Notes under the pieces: model-generated | Databases searched by the model: none | Seen by the model: only the letters and a program-made list of their open reading frames with translations | What the model was told of the DNA's origin: nothing | Source of the DNA: WHUA01 sp963711215 | Lineage (GTDB): Bacteria > Pseudomonadota > Alphaproteobacteria > UBA8366 | Direction of reading: 5' to 3' | NCBI GenBank assembly: GCA_963711215.1 | Contig: CAVQDH010000013.1 | Coordinates: 310,001 to 374,000, forward strand | Length of the DNA: 64,000 nt | Position numbers and translations under genes: made by a program | Part shown: positions 24,861 to 34,165 of the stretch, piece after piece | How the letters are laid out: each line of letters begins with the position of its first letter | How positions within the stretch are numbered: the stretch's first letter is position 1

Positions 24861-26919
24861 CTAGCGCTTCGGCGTTTGTGGGTCTTGCGTCAGCGCGCCG
24901 AGCGCCGGATCGTGCGCCAGCATGATCTGGAGGCCGGCCTTGTCGTCGGTCCGCATGACCCGCCGGGCGCCGCGCAAGGCGTGCTCCAGCAGCGCCCAGG
25001 GAATCGCGATCCGGCTTTTCTCGAAGCCGACGGCGAGCGGCGCGAACCGCCCGTGGAACCGTTCCAGCGTGATGGCGGCGGCCCAGAGCGGCTGGGCGCC
25101 GCCGTCCGGCGTGGTGAGCCGGATTTCCGTATCCCAGATCCGTAAGACCCAGCGCGCGGCGGGGTGGGCGCCGCTTCCCTTCGCATGGATCAACGTCAGC
25201 GCAGGCGCGCGGCCATCCTGCAGCCGCGGCAGCACCGGCAGCATCAGCGGATCGGCGGGGCTGCCGAGCCAGCTCAGCGCGGTGGCCGCAGACCATGCCG
25301 CCGGCGCCCGCCAGCCGGATGCAGCGAGCGCGTTGCGCAGGACGTCGAGGCTGCCCGCCCATTGCAGGAACAGCGGCTCCTCGCGCTCGCCGGCGAGGTC
25401 GACCCGCCGCAGCGGAACGCTCTGCCAGCCGTCGCGCCACCAGACATCCGCCGCCATTTTCCGCTCGGCCGGCCGCACGGCGTAGCGTTCCAGGTCTGCC
25501 GGCATCTGATGCGCGATCTGGAAGCCGCCGACGACGGCCATCGCCGCGAGCGTGATGGCGGCGAGCCGCGCGCCCGACAGGCGAGGCGGGTCGTGCCGCA
25601 CATAGGCAATCCCCAGCAATGCCATCCAGGCGGTGCCGAAGGCGATGCCGCCGAGCACGTCGGAGAACCAATGGACGCCCAGGTAAAGCCGCGAGATACC
25701 GACCAGCGCCACCATGAGCACGGCGCTTGCCGCCGTCAGCGCCTGCCACGCCGGCGTCGCGTCGCGCGCCACGAGGACCGCGAGAAAGCCATAGATCGCC
25801 GCGCTGGTGGCGGCGTGGCTGCTGGGAAAGGAGAAGGCGTCCCAGCCGGCGTAGATCGGCGCCGGCCGGGGCCGGTGCAGCGTCGCCTTGATGACGATGC
25901 CGATCAGGTAGGCGCCGCCGACCGCGGCGACCCAATAGCCGGCGGCGTGCCAGGCCCGGCGCCAGGCCAGCCACAGCAGGATCGCCACGGCGACCCCCGC
26001 GGCCACGACGCCGCCGCCCAGCTCGGTAATCGCGACCATCACCCGGTCGGCCACTTCGCTGCGCAGTCCCTGCAGCATGTGGAAGATGGCGGTGTCGGCG
26101 CGGACCAGCGGATCGCCGGTCACCACGTCCTCGAGCACGCCGAAGAAGGTCGCCGCCGCGCCGATCAGCACGAGGCCGAGAAGCGCCAGGGCCCGCGCTT
26201 CGCCGCGGCGCCGGGTCGAGCAGCGCCAGCAGCTGGCGCGCGAACCAGCCGTCGTTGCGCCGCGCCCATCCGCTGATCCGCTGCTGCGCGGCGGCCAGCA
26301 CCGGCTTGCCGCGCCGCAGCGCAAGGACGGTGAGCCTGGCGGCGAGCCAGAGGATGGCGCCCAGCACGACGACGAGCACGAGAAGGCGGGCGGCGATGCC
26401 GCTCGTCAAGGTCAGGCCCGCGCCGATCAGGGCGCCGGGCAGGATATGCGCCGGCGCCCAGCCGAGCGCGGAAAGCGCGCTGACGGCGAAGAAGCGCGCC
26501 GGCTGCATGCCCGCCATGCCGGCGACCAGGGGCACGCCGCCGCGCACCGGCGCGACGAAGCGCGAGAGAAAGACGCTCTTGCCGCCATGCATGGCGAAGA
26601 ACTTCTCGCCGTGAGCCAGCACGGCGGGATGACGGGTGAACGGCCACACGCCTCTCAGCCGGTCGCGGTACCGGTAGCCGATCCAGTAGGAGATGCCGTC
26701 GCCCGACAGCGCGCCCAGGACCGACCACAGACACAGCCACCAGAATCCGACGGCGCCGGACGGGACGAGCGCGCCGAGCGCGACGATGATGCCGGAGCCG
26801 GGAACCACGAGGCCGACAACGGCGATCGATTCGAAACTGGCCGCCGCGAAGGCGAGGACATAGACCAGTCCCGCATGCACTTCCGCAAAATGGACGACGG
26901 CGCGGATGTATTCGGTCAT
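24861..26919 (-). CDS. Bifunctional DedA family / PAP2 phosphatase, LssY-like C-terminus, one frameshift
   Basis: About 686 aa in three parts. Residues 1-225: DedA/SNARE-associated membrane domain (FAAASFESIAVVGLVVPGSG, LSRFVAPVRGGVPLVAGMAG). Residues about 235-450: PAP2-type lipid phosphatase with all three motifs, KATLHRPRP, FSFPSSHAATSAAIYGF and SRLYLGVHWFSDVLGG. The rest is a soluble LssY-like domain (GWQSVPLRRVDLAGEREEPL). The combination suggests lipid-phosphate translocation coupled to dephosphorylation, for example of undecaprenyl or phosphatidate species (inference). A break near 26210 separates DedA (LLALLDPA) from the PAP2 part (ALALLGLVLIGAA). ATG 26919. Confidence 0.87.
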
Positions 26920-27096
26920 GAGGCCTAAGGTCAGCGTGCAGTGTCGGAACCGGCACCACTCTGCCTTACGGCCTGCCCGGTGGCCAGGGACTAGGGCGGT
27001 AAAGGCGGACGGCGGGGCGCCGCGCGCAACGCCATCCGCGCCGGCGAGCGGACGCGGTCGCACCCGCTCGCCGGACGGCGGCGCAGAAAAGACGCT

Positions 27097-27726
27097 CTAC
27101 GGCGTGACCGTCAGCGGCGTGACCATGCCGGCGGCATAATGGCCCGGAACATTGCAGAGCAGCAGATACGAGCCGGGCGCCAGCTTGGCGTCGAGACTGC
27201 CCGATGCGTTGGGCTGCAGCTCCGCGATTTCGCCCATGACCTTGACCTGCTTTTCCGGCACCACGCCGGCGTTGTAATCGTAGGGCAGGGGCGCGTTGGG
27301 ATTGTCGACGGCGACCACGAGCATTTCGTGGATCACGCCTCGCGACCAGTTGGTCGCGGCGAAGTGGATCTCGCCCGCCTTGACGGTCGCCTTGTCGGTC
27401 CTGATCGACATCATGCCCATCCCCATGCCGTAGCCGCCCATGCCACCCCAGCCCGGGCCGCCGCGTCCTCCGCCGGGTCCCATCATGCCGCCCCAGCCAG
27501 GGCCCGGGCCCGCACCGCCATTCCAGCCCTGACCCATCATGCCGCCCCAGCCGGGACCGGCCCCACCGCCCCAACCGGGGCCCATCATGCCGCCGCCCGC
27601 GACGGCGGACATGTCGAGCAGCGCAACATTCACCGTCGTCTTGCTGTCGGCCGCCTGTGCGGGCAACGCAAGAAAGGCGAGGGACAACAGGCCGCACACG
27701 GCGCGCAGCGCAAATTTGAGCTTCAT
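27097..27726 (-). CDS. Cupredoxin-like copper protein with Met/Gly/Trp-rich insert
   Basis: 209 aa, periplasmic: signal peptide MKLKFALRAVCGLLSLAFLA ending at ALPAQA-AD. The C-terminal 110 residues are a cupredoxin: GEIHFAATNWSRGVIHEML supplies the first His, and LLLCNVPGHYAAGM gives the Cys-x4-His-x4-Met of a type 1 copper site. Between signal and fold lie about 70 residues of repeated MMGPGWGG-like units with many Met, Gly and Trp, which could bind Cu(I) or be a flexible tether. AGGAG before ATG 27726. Related proteins are sulfocyanin/plastocyanin-like. Stands alone, divergent from the chemoreceptor. Confidence 0.85.
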   Translation of the reverse strand: MKLKFALRAVCGLLSLAFLALPAQAADSKTTVNVALLDMSAVAGGGMMGPGWGGGAGPGWGGMMGQGWNGGAGPGPGWGGMMGPGGGRGGPGWGGMGGYGMGMGMMSIRTDKATVKAGEIHFAATNWSRGVIHEMLVVAVDNPNAPLPYDYNAGVVPEKQVKVMGEIAELQPNASGSLDAKLAPGSYLLLCNVPGHYAAGMVTPLTVTP

Positions 27727-28228
27727 CTTGGTACTCCTGAATGGATCAACGGATCAGCGTTTCAATAACGCATCGCATCATGGCTTTTCGCCGCGGCCGG
27801 CCGGTTGATCAATGTCAACGCCCCGCCTCAAGATCCTGTGAGGCAGCGGCGGACTTTTCGGACGAGGACCATGTCTTCGCCGGAAATAATTTGATGTCGC
27901 CGCGTGACGCCGCACAGCGGCCGCGGCCAAACCTGGACTTATCGATACAATCAATAGTTGAATATACTACAAATGGACATGTCGAATATATCTGTTTAGA
28001 TAGAATTATTTCGATTTAGGAATAAACAATAAGCAACGGATTTTTCATAGGAATTGTGTATCTCTTCCTAGATGATGGTCAAGATGGTCTCTAATTTCTA
28101 GTTGCGTGAGCATATTTACCTAGCCGGAACGGTCGGTAAATTCACATGCAGCAGGCACCCGAACAAATCCTACGACGCGAAGACCAGCAGGTCATCAATG
28201 AAGAACATGGCTCAAAGGAGATAATGCA
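27727..28228. other. AT-rich divergent intergenic region
   Basis: About 500 bases between the cupredoxin and the chemoreceptor. From about 27940 to 28140 the composition is strongly AT-rich, against a GC-rich genome. No convincing gene; an open frame at 27741-28019 has no ribosome site or recognisable sequence. Likely a long promoter/regulatory region; the chemoreceptor ribosome site AAAGGAG lies at its end. Confidence 0.55.
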
Positions 28229-30259
28229 ATGGCTTCCTTGTCTTCGCTTACCGCGCTCCGCCATCTCAAGGTCCGGGGGCGCATCAACGGCGGTTTCGGC
28301 CTGATCATCTCGCTCGCCGTCGTGGCGGCCGCGGTGGGTTACATCGGCCTGTCGAAAGTGACCGACGGGATCGCACAGTATGTCCAGATCAATGGCGTCG
28401 CCGACCGTGCGTCGGGCATCGACCGGGATGTGCTGAGGATGCGGCGGCAGGTCATTCAATACTCGGCGACCCGGAATGCCGGCAACCTGGAACAGGCTCG
28501 GAAGATCGAGGCGGATCTGACGAAGGCGCTCGCCGACGCAATCACCGAGACCAAGCATCCGGAACGCCGGGCGCAGCTGAATGCGATCAAGCAGAGCTTC
28601 GAGCGCTACGGCGTGGGATTGACCAAGCTTGCCGGGGTCACGAAAGACGAAGAGAGCCTGACCACCGGCTCCCTCGACGTCATCGGGCCGCGGATCGAAG
28701 CGCAGATCCATGATTTGATGCAGTCCGGCGTGAAGGCGGCCGATGCCGCGGGCGTCGGCGACGCGGGCGCCGCTCAGGAGCACCTGATGGCCGGCCGGCT
28801 TGCGGTCAACAAGATGCTCGGCCGGCGCGACCCGGCCTTCGCCGATAAGGCGACAAAGGCCTTTGCCGCCCTTCGCGAGGCGCTCGACAAGATGAAGCAA
28901 TCGATGACCAACGCGGCCGATCGCAGCAAGATCGCCGCTGCGCTGGACGGCGTCCAGGAGTACAAGGCGTCCTTCGACAAGCTTGTCGGCCTGATCAAGC
29001 AGGATTCCGATCTCGTCAACGTTACGATGGCGCGTGACGGAAACGCCATCGGCGACGCCGTGGCCGCCATCCTCAAATCCGCCGATAGCGATCAGCTGCG
29101 CATCCAGGATGAGGTCGCCTCGCTGGTCGCCAACGCGATCCGGACCATGGTGATCGTCGGCGCGGTCGTGGTCACGCTCGGCTTGCTGTTTGCGTGGCTT
29201 ATCGGAAGCAGCATCGCAAATCCGGTGGTCGGTATGACCGGCGCGATGCAGAAGCTGGCCGGCGGCGACATGAAGGTCGATATCCCGGGCGTCGAGCGCA
29301 AGGACGAGATCGGCGACATGGCCGCCACGGTGCAGGTCTTCCGCGACAACATGATCAAGGCCGACCAGCTCGCCGCCGAGCAGCGCGAAGAGCAGGCGCG
29401 CAAAGAGAAGCGTCAGGAGGCGATCGAAGGCTACATCGCCAATTTCGAATCGACCGTCGCGTCGGCGCTCAAGACGCTTGCTTCGGCATCGACGGAGTTG
29501 CAATCGACCGCGAATTCGATGTCGGCGACCGCCGAGCAGACCGAGCGCCAGTCGACCGTCGTGGCCGCGGCCTCGGAAGAGGCGACGACCAACGTCCAGA
29601 CCGTCGCGTCGGCGGCGGAGGAGCTCTCGGCCTCGATCAGCGAGATCGGCGGCCAGGTCGCGAAATCGACGGATATCTCGCAGAAGGCCGTCACGCAGGC
29701 GGAAGCGACCAACACGTCGGTCCAGGGCTTGGCGAACGCGGCTGAAAAGATCGGCGAAGTCGTCAACCTCATCTCCGACATCGCCGAGCAGACCAACCTG
29801 CTGGCGCTCAATGCGACGATCGAGGCCGCGCGCGCCGGCGAGGCGGGCAAGGGCTTCGCGGTGGTCGCGTCCGAGGTCAAGAACCTCGCGAGCCAGACCG
29901 CCAAGGCAACCGAGGACATCGCGCAGCAGATCGCGTCCATCCAGGTGGCGGTCGGCGGCTCGGTCGACGCGATCAACGGCATCGGCCAGACGATCGGCGA
30001 CATCAGTCAGATCGCGACGGTCATCGCCGGCGCCGTCGAGCAGCAGGGCGCCGCCGTGCAGGAGATCGCCGGCAACGTCCAGGAAGCGGCGAACGGCGCG
30101 CAGGAGGTGACCAACAACATCGCCCAGGTCAAGGAGGCTTCCGCTGCGACGGGCGCGGCCGCGACCCAGGTGCTTTCCTCCGCAACCGAGCTGTCGGCGC
30201 AGGCGGAATCGCTCCGCGCGGAAGTCGACAAGTTCCTCAACGACATTCGTGCCGCGTAA
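28229..30259 (+). CDS. Methyl-accepting chemotaxis protein with long helical periplasmic sensor
   Basis: 676 aa. TM1 about residues 22-42, a 260-residue all-helical periplasmic sensor of HBM-like type, TM2 about 305-326 (TMVIVGAVVVTLGLLFAWLI), a HAMP domain about 327-380 (GGDMKVDIPGVERKDEIGDM), then the cytoplasmic signalling coiled coil. The hairpin tip EVVNLISDIAEQTNLLALNA, followed by TIEAARAGEAGKGFAVVASE, that contacts CheA and CheW is at about residues 510-548 and is perfectly canonical. No CheR/CheB pentapeptide at the C-terminus. Ligand unknown. ATG 28229 lies 8 bases after AAAGGAG. No che operon in the window. Followed 31 bases later by a small protein gene. Confidence 0.93.
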   Translation: MASLSSLTALRHLKVRGRINGGFGLIISLAVVAAAVGYIGLSKVTDGIAQYVQINGVADRASGIDRDVLRMRRQVIQYSATRNAGNLEQARKIEADLTKALADAITETKHPERRAQLNAIKQSFERYGVGLTKLAGVTKDEESLTTGSLDVIGPRIEAQIHDLMQSGVKAADAAGVGDAGAAQEHLMAGRLAVNKMLGRRDPAFADKATKAFAALREALDKMKQSMTNAADRSKIAAALDGVQEYKASFDKLVGLIKQDSDLVNVTMARDGNAIGDAVAAILKSADSDQLRIQDEVASLVANAIRTMVIVGAVVVTLGLLFAWLIGSSIANPVVGMTGAMQKLAGGDMKVDIPGVERKDEIGDMAATVQVFRDNMIKADQLAAEQREEQARKEKRQEAIEGYIANFESTVASALKTLASASTELQSTANSMSATAEQTERQSTVVAAASEEATTNVQTVASAAEELSASISEIGGQVAKSTDISQKAVTQAEATNTSVQGLANAAEKIGEVVNLISDIAEQTNLLALNATIEAARAGEAGKGFAVVASEVKNLASQTAKATEDIAQQIASIQVAVGGSVDAINGIGQTIGDISQIATVIAGAVEQQGAAVQEIAGNVQEAANGAQEVTNNIAQVKEASAATGAAATQVLSSATELSAQAESLRAEVDKFLNDIRAA

Positions 30260-30289
30260 GTGAGCGTGGCGATGCAAGGGGAAACAAAA

Positions 30290-30688
30290 ATGAAGCGACA
30301 AATCGACACGCCGACGCCGGACGAGGACCTGATGATTGTCAAATCACGTCTGCACTGGCAATTGATGGGCGATCGGCGCAAGGCGATTTCCGCGGTGGAC
30401 AGTTGTATCCGCGGATTGGTCGGCTTGCGTGCGGTATTGGGGCGAGACGCGGTCGATCCGCTTGTTCGCGACTACAGGTCCGTTCTTCGCTTTCTCGTCT
30501 CCATCGGTACGAACGCCATGCCGTCCCAGGACCAACTGGCGGACTACCATAAGCGGATGAGCGATCTGCAGCAGCGTCTGGCCGATCTCAAGAAACCGCT
30601 GGAATGCAACCTGGAATCACCCCATATGCGAGTCGGGCGTCATCGCGGGACCGCGTCACGGCCTCTTCCGATCTTTACGGGGAAATAG
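30290..30688 (+). CDS. Small protein of unknown function downstream of the chemoreceptor
   Basis: 132 aa, soluble, largely helical, with no signal or membrane segment. It starts MKRQIDTPTPDEDLMIVKSR; a central helical region (HKRMSDLQQRLADLKKPLE) may form a coiled coil. AAGGGGAAA precedes ATG 30290; upstream in-frame starts are possible. The gap of 31 bases to the chemoreceptor suggests one transcript. I do not recognise a family; the position suggests a signalling accessory, by analogy with the small gene after the second chemoreceptor (46149). Confidence 0.6.
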   Translation: MKRQIDTPTPDEDLMIVKSRLHWQLMGDRRKAISAVDSCIRGLVGLRAVLGRDAVDPLVRDYRSVLRFLVSIGTNAMPSQDQLADYHKRMSDLQQRLADLKKPLECNLESPHMRVGRHRGTASRPLPIFTGK

Positions 30689-30700
30689 AGGAACTCGGCG

Positions 30701-30728
30701 TGCCCGGTACTATGTTATGTACCGGGCA
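30701..30728. promoter_or_regulatory. Perfect 10-bp inverted repeat
   Basis: TGCCCGGTAC, an 8-base spacer TATGTTAT, then GTACCGGGCA, lying 12 bases after the preceding stop and about 75-120 bases before the LuxR-type regulator. No T-run follows, so it may be a regulator-binding site or a terminator lacking the U tract. Confidence 0.5.
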
Positions 30729-30802
30729 CAGCCAGTTCATACGTATCCCGAAGTCCCGCACAACCAAAAGGCAAAGACTCCCGATCCGGCCGCAAGGCCC
30801 CA

Positions 30803-31502
30803 TTGGAAGAAGCTGTTACGGTGAAACTGGACATGCCGCCCGACACGTTGATCCTCATTGCCGAGCATTCCGATCTGCTGTTCGAGGCATTGCGCTCGTA
30901 CGTCCTCAAGATCGTTCCCGATGCGGGCGTCACGCGCGTTCGCGATCTGGGTCAGCTGCTCGAGCAGGCGGGCCGGGCGGCGGACTATAATCTGATCGTT
31001 CTCGACGGCGATCTTCCGGGCCTGGCTGCCTTGCCGTCGTCGAACGAGCTGCTGCAGAGGCTGGGACAATCACCGCTGGCGCTGCTCGCCTCGGAGTTCC
31101 GCAAGGAGGACGTGACCCGCGCGCTCCAATGCGGCGTGAACGCGTATCTTCCGAAATCCATGCCCGGGCCCGTCATCATCGCCGGTCTCGGGCTGGCGCT
31201 GTGCGGGCAGATCTACGTGCCGCCGCACAGTCGAATGTCCCCGTCGTCGGGCGAATTGCCGGCCGGCGGCGAAGGCGAGTCGTCGTCGACGCGTTGCCGC
31301 CGCCAAGAGCATCACGCGGCGCCAGCTCGAGATCCTCGCGCTGCTTGCCGAAGGAAAGACGAACGCCGAGATTGCCGACAAGCTCGGCCTCGCGGAATCG
31401 ACCGTCCGCTTGCATCTTCGCGCAGCCTACCGGCGCCTCGGCGTGCGCAACCGCACCCAGGCGGTGCGCGAAACCCTGCGTCTGTTCCCGCGCATCGCAT
31501 AG
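30803..31502 (+). CDS. LuxR/NarL-type response regulator, one frameshift
   Basis: About 232 aa. The receiver-like domain shows LILIAEHSDLLFEAL (Glu-His where most receivers have Asp-Asp), the phospho-acceptor Asp in NLIVLDGDLPGL, and the conserved Lys in NAYLPKS. After an acidic/Ser linker the frame breaks near 31295, and the next frame holds a complete LuxR helix-turn-helix: SITRRQLEILALLAEGKTNA, followed by KLGLAESTVRLHLRAAYRRL and VRNRTQAVRETLRLF. Start is uncertain: TTG 30803, GTG 30821 or ATG 30833. No kinase is adjacent; the hybrid kinase at 40260-42871 is the nearest. Confidence 0.75.
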
Positions 31503-31634
31503 ATCGATACGGCGTTGCTAGAGGCGCGCGCTGCCGCTGAGCACCAGCGCCGCGGTCTGCAGGCCGTTCTTGAGCGCGGCGTCGAACGAGACATGCTGCA
31601 TCGTCCAGGCGCGGAAGCGGTTCTGCAGCCGGCG

Positions 31635-32753
31635 TCAGGGATTGATGATGAAGACGAGATAGAGAAAGAACAGCAGCAAATGGACGAGGCCCTGCAGCAT
31701 GTTGGTCCTTACGCCGCCGAAGGTGAGGGAGCTCACGAAGAGGGTGAGCAGCAGCAGCACCATGTCGGTGCCCTGCAGTCCTAGAACGACCCGCCGGTCG
31801 GCGAGCACGCCCACGATCAGCACGCAGGGCACGGTCAGGCCGATGGACGACAGCGCCCCGCCCAGGAACACGTTGACCGAATGCTGCAGCTTGTCCTCCA
31901 GCGCGGCGCGGAAGGCGCTCACGCTCTCCGGCGTCAGCGTGAGGGTCGCGATCAGGATGCCGCCGAGCGCCACGGGAATGTTCAGCCGGTGAATACCGTA
32001 GTCGACGACCTTCGCCAGCTCGCGGCCCAGCATGGCGATGACGATCAGGGCGGCGAACAGGATGATGAAATGGATGAGGATGTCGATTGCCGGCATCGCA
32101 GGCTCTTCGGCCGCATGCGCGTGGTGCGCGCCGTCATTTTCGTGCGGGTCCATGAAGAACTCACGGTGCCGCATGGTCTGGACACCGAGAAAGATGCCGT
32201 AGAAGACGACCGTCGCGACGCCGATGGCGATCGCCTGGGTGTCGGTCAGCGCGCCGGTCTGGCTGTGCGTGAAGTTCGGCAGCACGAGGGCCGTGACCGC
32301 CAGCGGAATGAGCGCCGCGAGGTAGGCCCGCGCGCCTTCGAGATTGAATTCCTGCTGGCGGTGGCGCAATCCGCCGCATAGCACCACGACACCGACCACG
32401 CCGTTCATCGTCAGCATGAAGCCGGCGAACATCGTGTCGCGCGCGAGCGTGGGGTCCGGGCTGCCGGTCAGCATGACCGCCGCGATCAGCGACACCTCGA
32501 TCGACAGGATCGACAGCGTCAGCAGCAGCGACTCGTACGGCTCGCCGAAACGGTCGGCGAGCGTGCCGGCATGGTGCAGCGCACGGAACGCGCAGAGCAA
32601 AATCAGGACGGTCATCGCCGCGAAGGCCGCCGCGAGGAGAACGGGGCTGATCGAATTCGAGAACCAGTTATCGCCGGCGGCGCCAAGCGCCAGAATGACG
32701 AGGAAACCAACGATCAGGGCCGCCTCGCGGCGCAAACGGTCAAGATATTTCAT
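31635..32753 (-). CDS. chaA: Calcium/proton antiporter (CaCA family, ChaA-like)
   Basis: 372 aa with about eleven transmembrane helices. The first alpha-repeat reads FGEPYESLLLTLSILSIEVS, with acidic residues that bind cations in the Ca2+:cation antiporter family, and the second TLTPESVSAFRAALEDKLQH. A cytoplasmic His/Asp/Glu-rich loop between them (DPHENDGAHHAHAAEEPAM) resembles the acidic loop of ChaA. Expected role: Ca2+ or Na+/K+ efflux in exchange for protons at alkaline pH or high salt. ATG 32753. Stands alone; its 3' side faces the LuxR regulator. Confidence 0.88.
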   Translation of the reverse strand: MKYLDRLRREAALIVGFLVILALGAAGDNWFSNSISPVLLAAAFAAMTVLILLCAFRALHHAGTLADRFGEPYESLLLTLSILSIEVSLIAAVMLTGSPDPTLARDTMFAGFMLTMNGVVGVVVLCGGLRHRQQEFNLEGARAYLAALIPLAVTALVLPNFTHSQTGALTDTQAIAIGVATVVFYGIFLGVQTMRHREFFMDPHENDGAHHAHAAEEPAMPAIDILIHFIILFAALIVIAMLGRELAKVVDYGIHRLNIPVALGGILIATLTLTPESVSAFRAALEDKLQHSVNVFLGGALSSIGLTVPCVLIVGVLADRRVVLGLQGTDMVLLLLTLFVSSLTFGGVRTNMLQGLVHLLLFFLYLVFIINP

Positions 32754-32917
32754 CGCTCCCCTACGGCTGTTGTCCCGCTGCGGCCGCGATTTCCTAACTA
32801 CGCGGCGTGGCCGAACTTTGCAAATCCGTTTGCGAGCCCGGCCGGCTCGGGGAGATTTCGCCGCCGCGGCCGATGTGCCATGCTGCGTCTCTGCAACCTG
32901 TAAATCAGGAGGGGGGA

Positions 32918-33316
32918 ATGAATACCGATCTCAAGATGCTCGCCTGGACGGCGGGGTTCACCGCGCTGCTGTGGCTGCCGTACATCCTGGCGCATATCGT
33001 CAATGTCGGCGTGATGCAGGCCGTGACCTACAAGTCCGACGACGCGCCGCGCCCGGCCTGGGCCGTGCGCGCCAAGAAGGCGCACTACAATGCGATCGAG
33101 AACCTGGCGCCCTTCGCGGCGCTGGTCATCGTCGCCAAGCTCATCGGCGCCGCGAACGCGGCCACGGCGGCCGCCGCGATCACCTTTTTCTGGGCCCGCG
33201 TGGCGCATTACTTCCTCTATGTCTCCGGCGTGCCCTTCGGCCGCACCACCGCCTTCGCGGTCGGCTGGGCGGCGATGGCCTGCATCTTCTGGCAGATACT
33301 CATGGTCATGAAATGA
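32918..33316 (+). CDS. MAPEG family membrane protein
   Basis: 132 aa with four predicted transmembrane helices. The pattern PRPAWAVRAKKAHYNAIENL, FAALVIVAKLIG, and FFWARVAHYFLYVSGVPFGR is characteristic of the MAPEG family (microsomal glutathione transferase and relatives). Bacterial members are often of unknown substrate. GGAGGGGGGA before ATG 32918 is a strong ribosome site. Its stop overlaps the start of the racemase gene (ATGA), so the two are translationally coupled. Confidence 0.85.
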   Translation: MNTDLKMLAWTAGFTALLWLPYILAHIVNVGVMQAVTYKSDDAPRPAWAVRAKKAHYNAIENLAPFAALVIVAKLIGAANAATAAAAITFFWARVAHYFLYVSGVPFGRTTAFAVGWAAMACIFWQILMVMK

Positions 33317-34093
33317 AAATCTGGCTCCAAAGCGGCACGCCGCTCTCGGCGGACACCGGATCGGCCTCCGGCCGGCTCTACGAGCAGTCGCTCGCGCGGC
33401 ATCTCGACAGCGTCGCGCGGCCCGGGACCGAGCTTGAGAACCGTCGGGACCGACGGCACCGCTTTTGGGGCGGACCGTTACCACGCCTCGCTTCACGTGG
33501 TGGCCGGGCTGGTGATCAGGAGCGCGCTCCGCGCCGAGGCGCAGGGCTTCGACGCGGTGGCGGTCATCAACACCTTCGACCACGGCTATTACGAGCTGCG
33601 CGAGCTGCTCGGCATCCCGGTCGTCTTCATCACCGAGAGTTCGGTGTATCTCGCCTGCCAGCTCGCGCCGACCTTCAGCTTCGTCACGCACAACGCGGCG
33701 ATGCTGCTGCATATCGGCGCGCTGGCGAAGCGCTACGGCGTCGCGGGCCGCATGGCGCCGGGGGCCAGTCTCGGCCTGACGTATGAGGATTTTCCGCAGC
33801 TCTACGAAAAGCCCGGCCTCTATGTCGACCGCTTCGCCGCCGCCGCGCGCGAGACCATCGCCCGCGGCGCGACCTGCCTGATGGTCGCCGGCAACCCACT
33901 CAACATGTTCCTGATCGACCAGGGCGTGCGCGAGGTCGACGGCGTGCCGATCCTCGACTGCTGCACGGCGGTCATCAAGACGGCGGAGATGCTGGCCGAC
34001 CTGCACAAGCTCGGCATCCGCCGCAGCGCGAAGGGCCTGTTCGCAGCGCCGGAAGGGGAGGCGCGGGAGAAGGTGCGGAAGCTGTTCGCGTGA
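33313..34093 (+). CDS. Asp/Glu/hydantoin racemase family protein, one frameshift
   Basis: About 260 aa. MKIWLQSGTPLSADTGSASG starts the protein; the frame breaks near 33435 and resumes as RTVGTDGTAFGADRYHASL. Family features are FDAVAVINTFDHGYYELREL, GIPVVFITESSVYLACQ and the C-terminal VPILDCCTAVIKTAEML, which holds the second catalytic Cys. The first catalytic Cys position reads FSFVTHNAAML, with no Cys, so the enzyme may not be a two-base racemase but an isomerase or decarboxylase-like member. ATG 33313 overlaps the MAPEG stop. Confidence 0.75.
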
Positions 34094-34165
34094 GATCACC
34101 AGCCCCTTTGACACCATTCCCGCCCGGCGTACACTCCGCCCTCTGACCCAACCGGCGGCGGCAGC

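Noticed and set aside
23656..27063. 1135-codon open frame spanning DUF2252 and DedA-PAP2
   Set aside because: It joins the start of the DedA part to the DUF2252 gene through an Arg-rich, non-family stretch; a frameshift near 26210 explains it better.
28142..30301. 719-codon minus-strand frame opposite the first chemoreceptor
   Set aside because: Shadow of the canonical chemoreceptor; no domain of its own.
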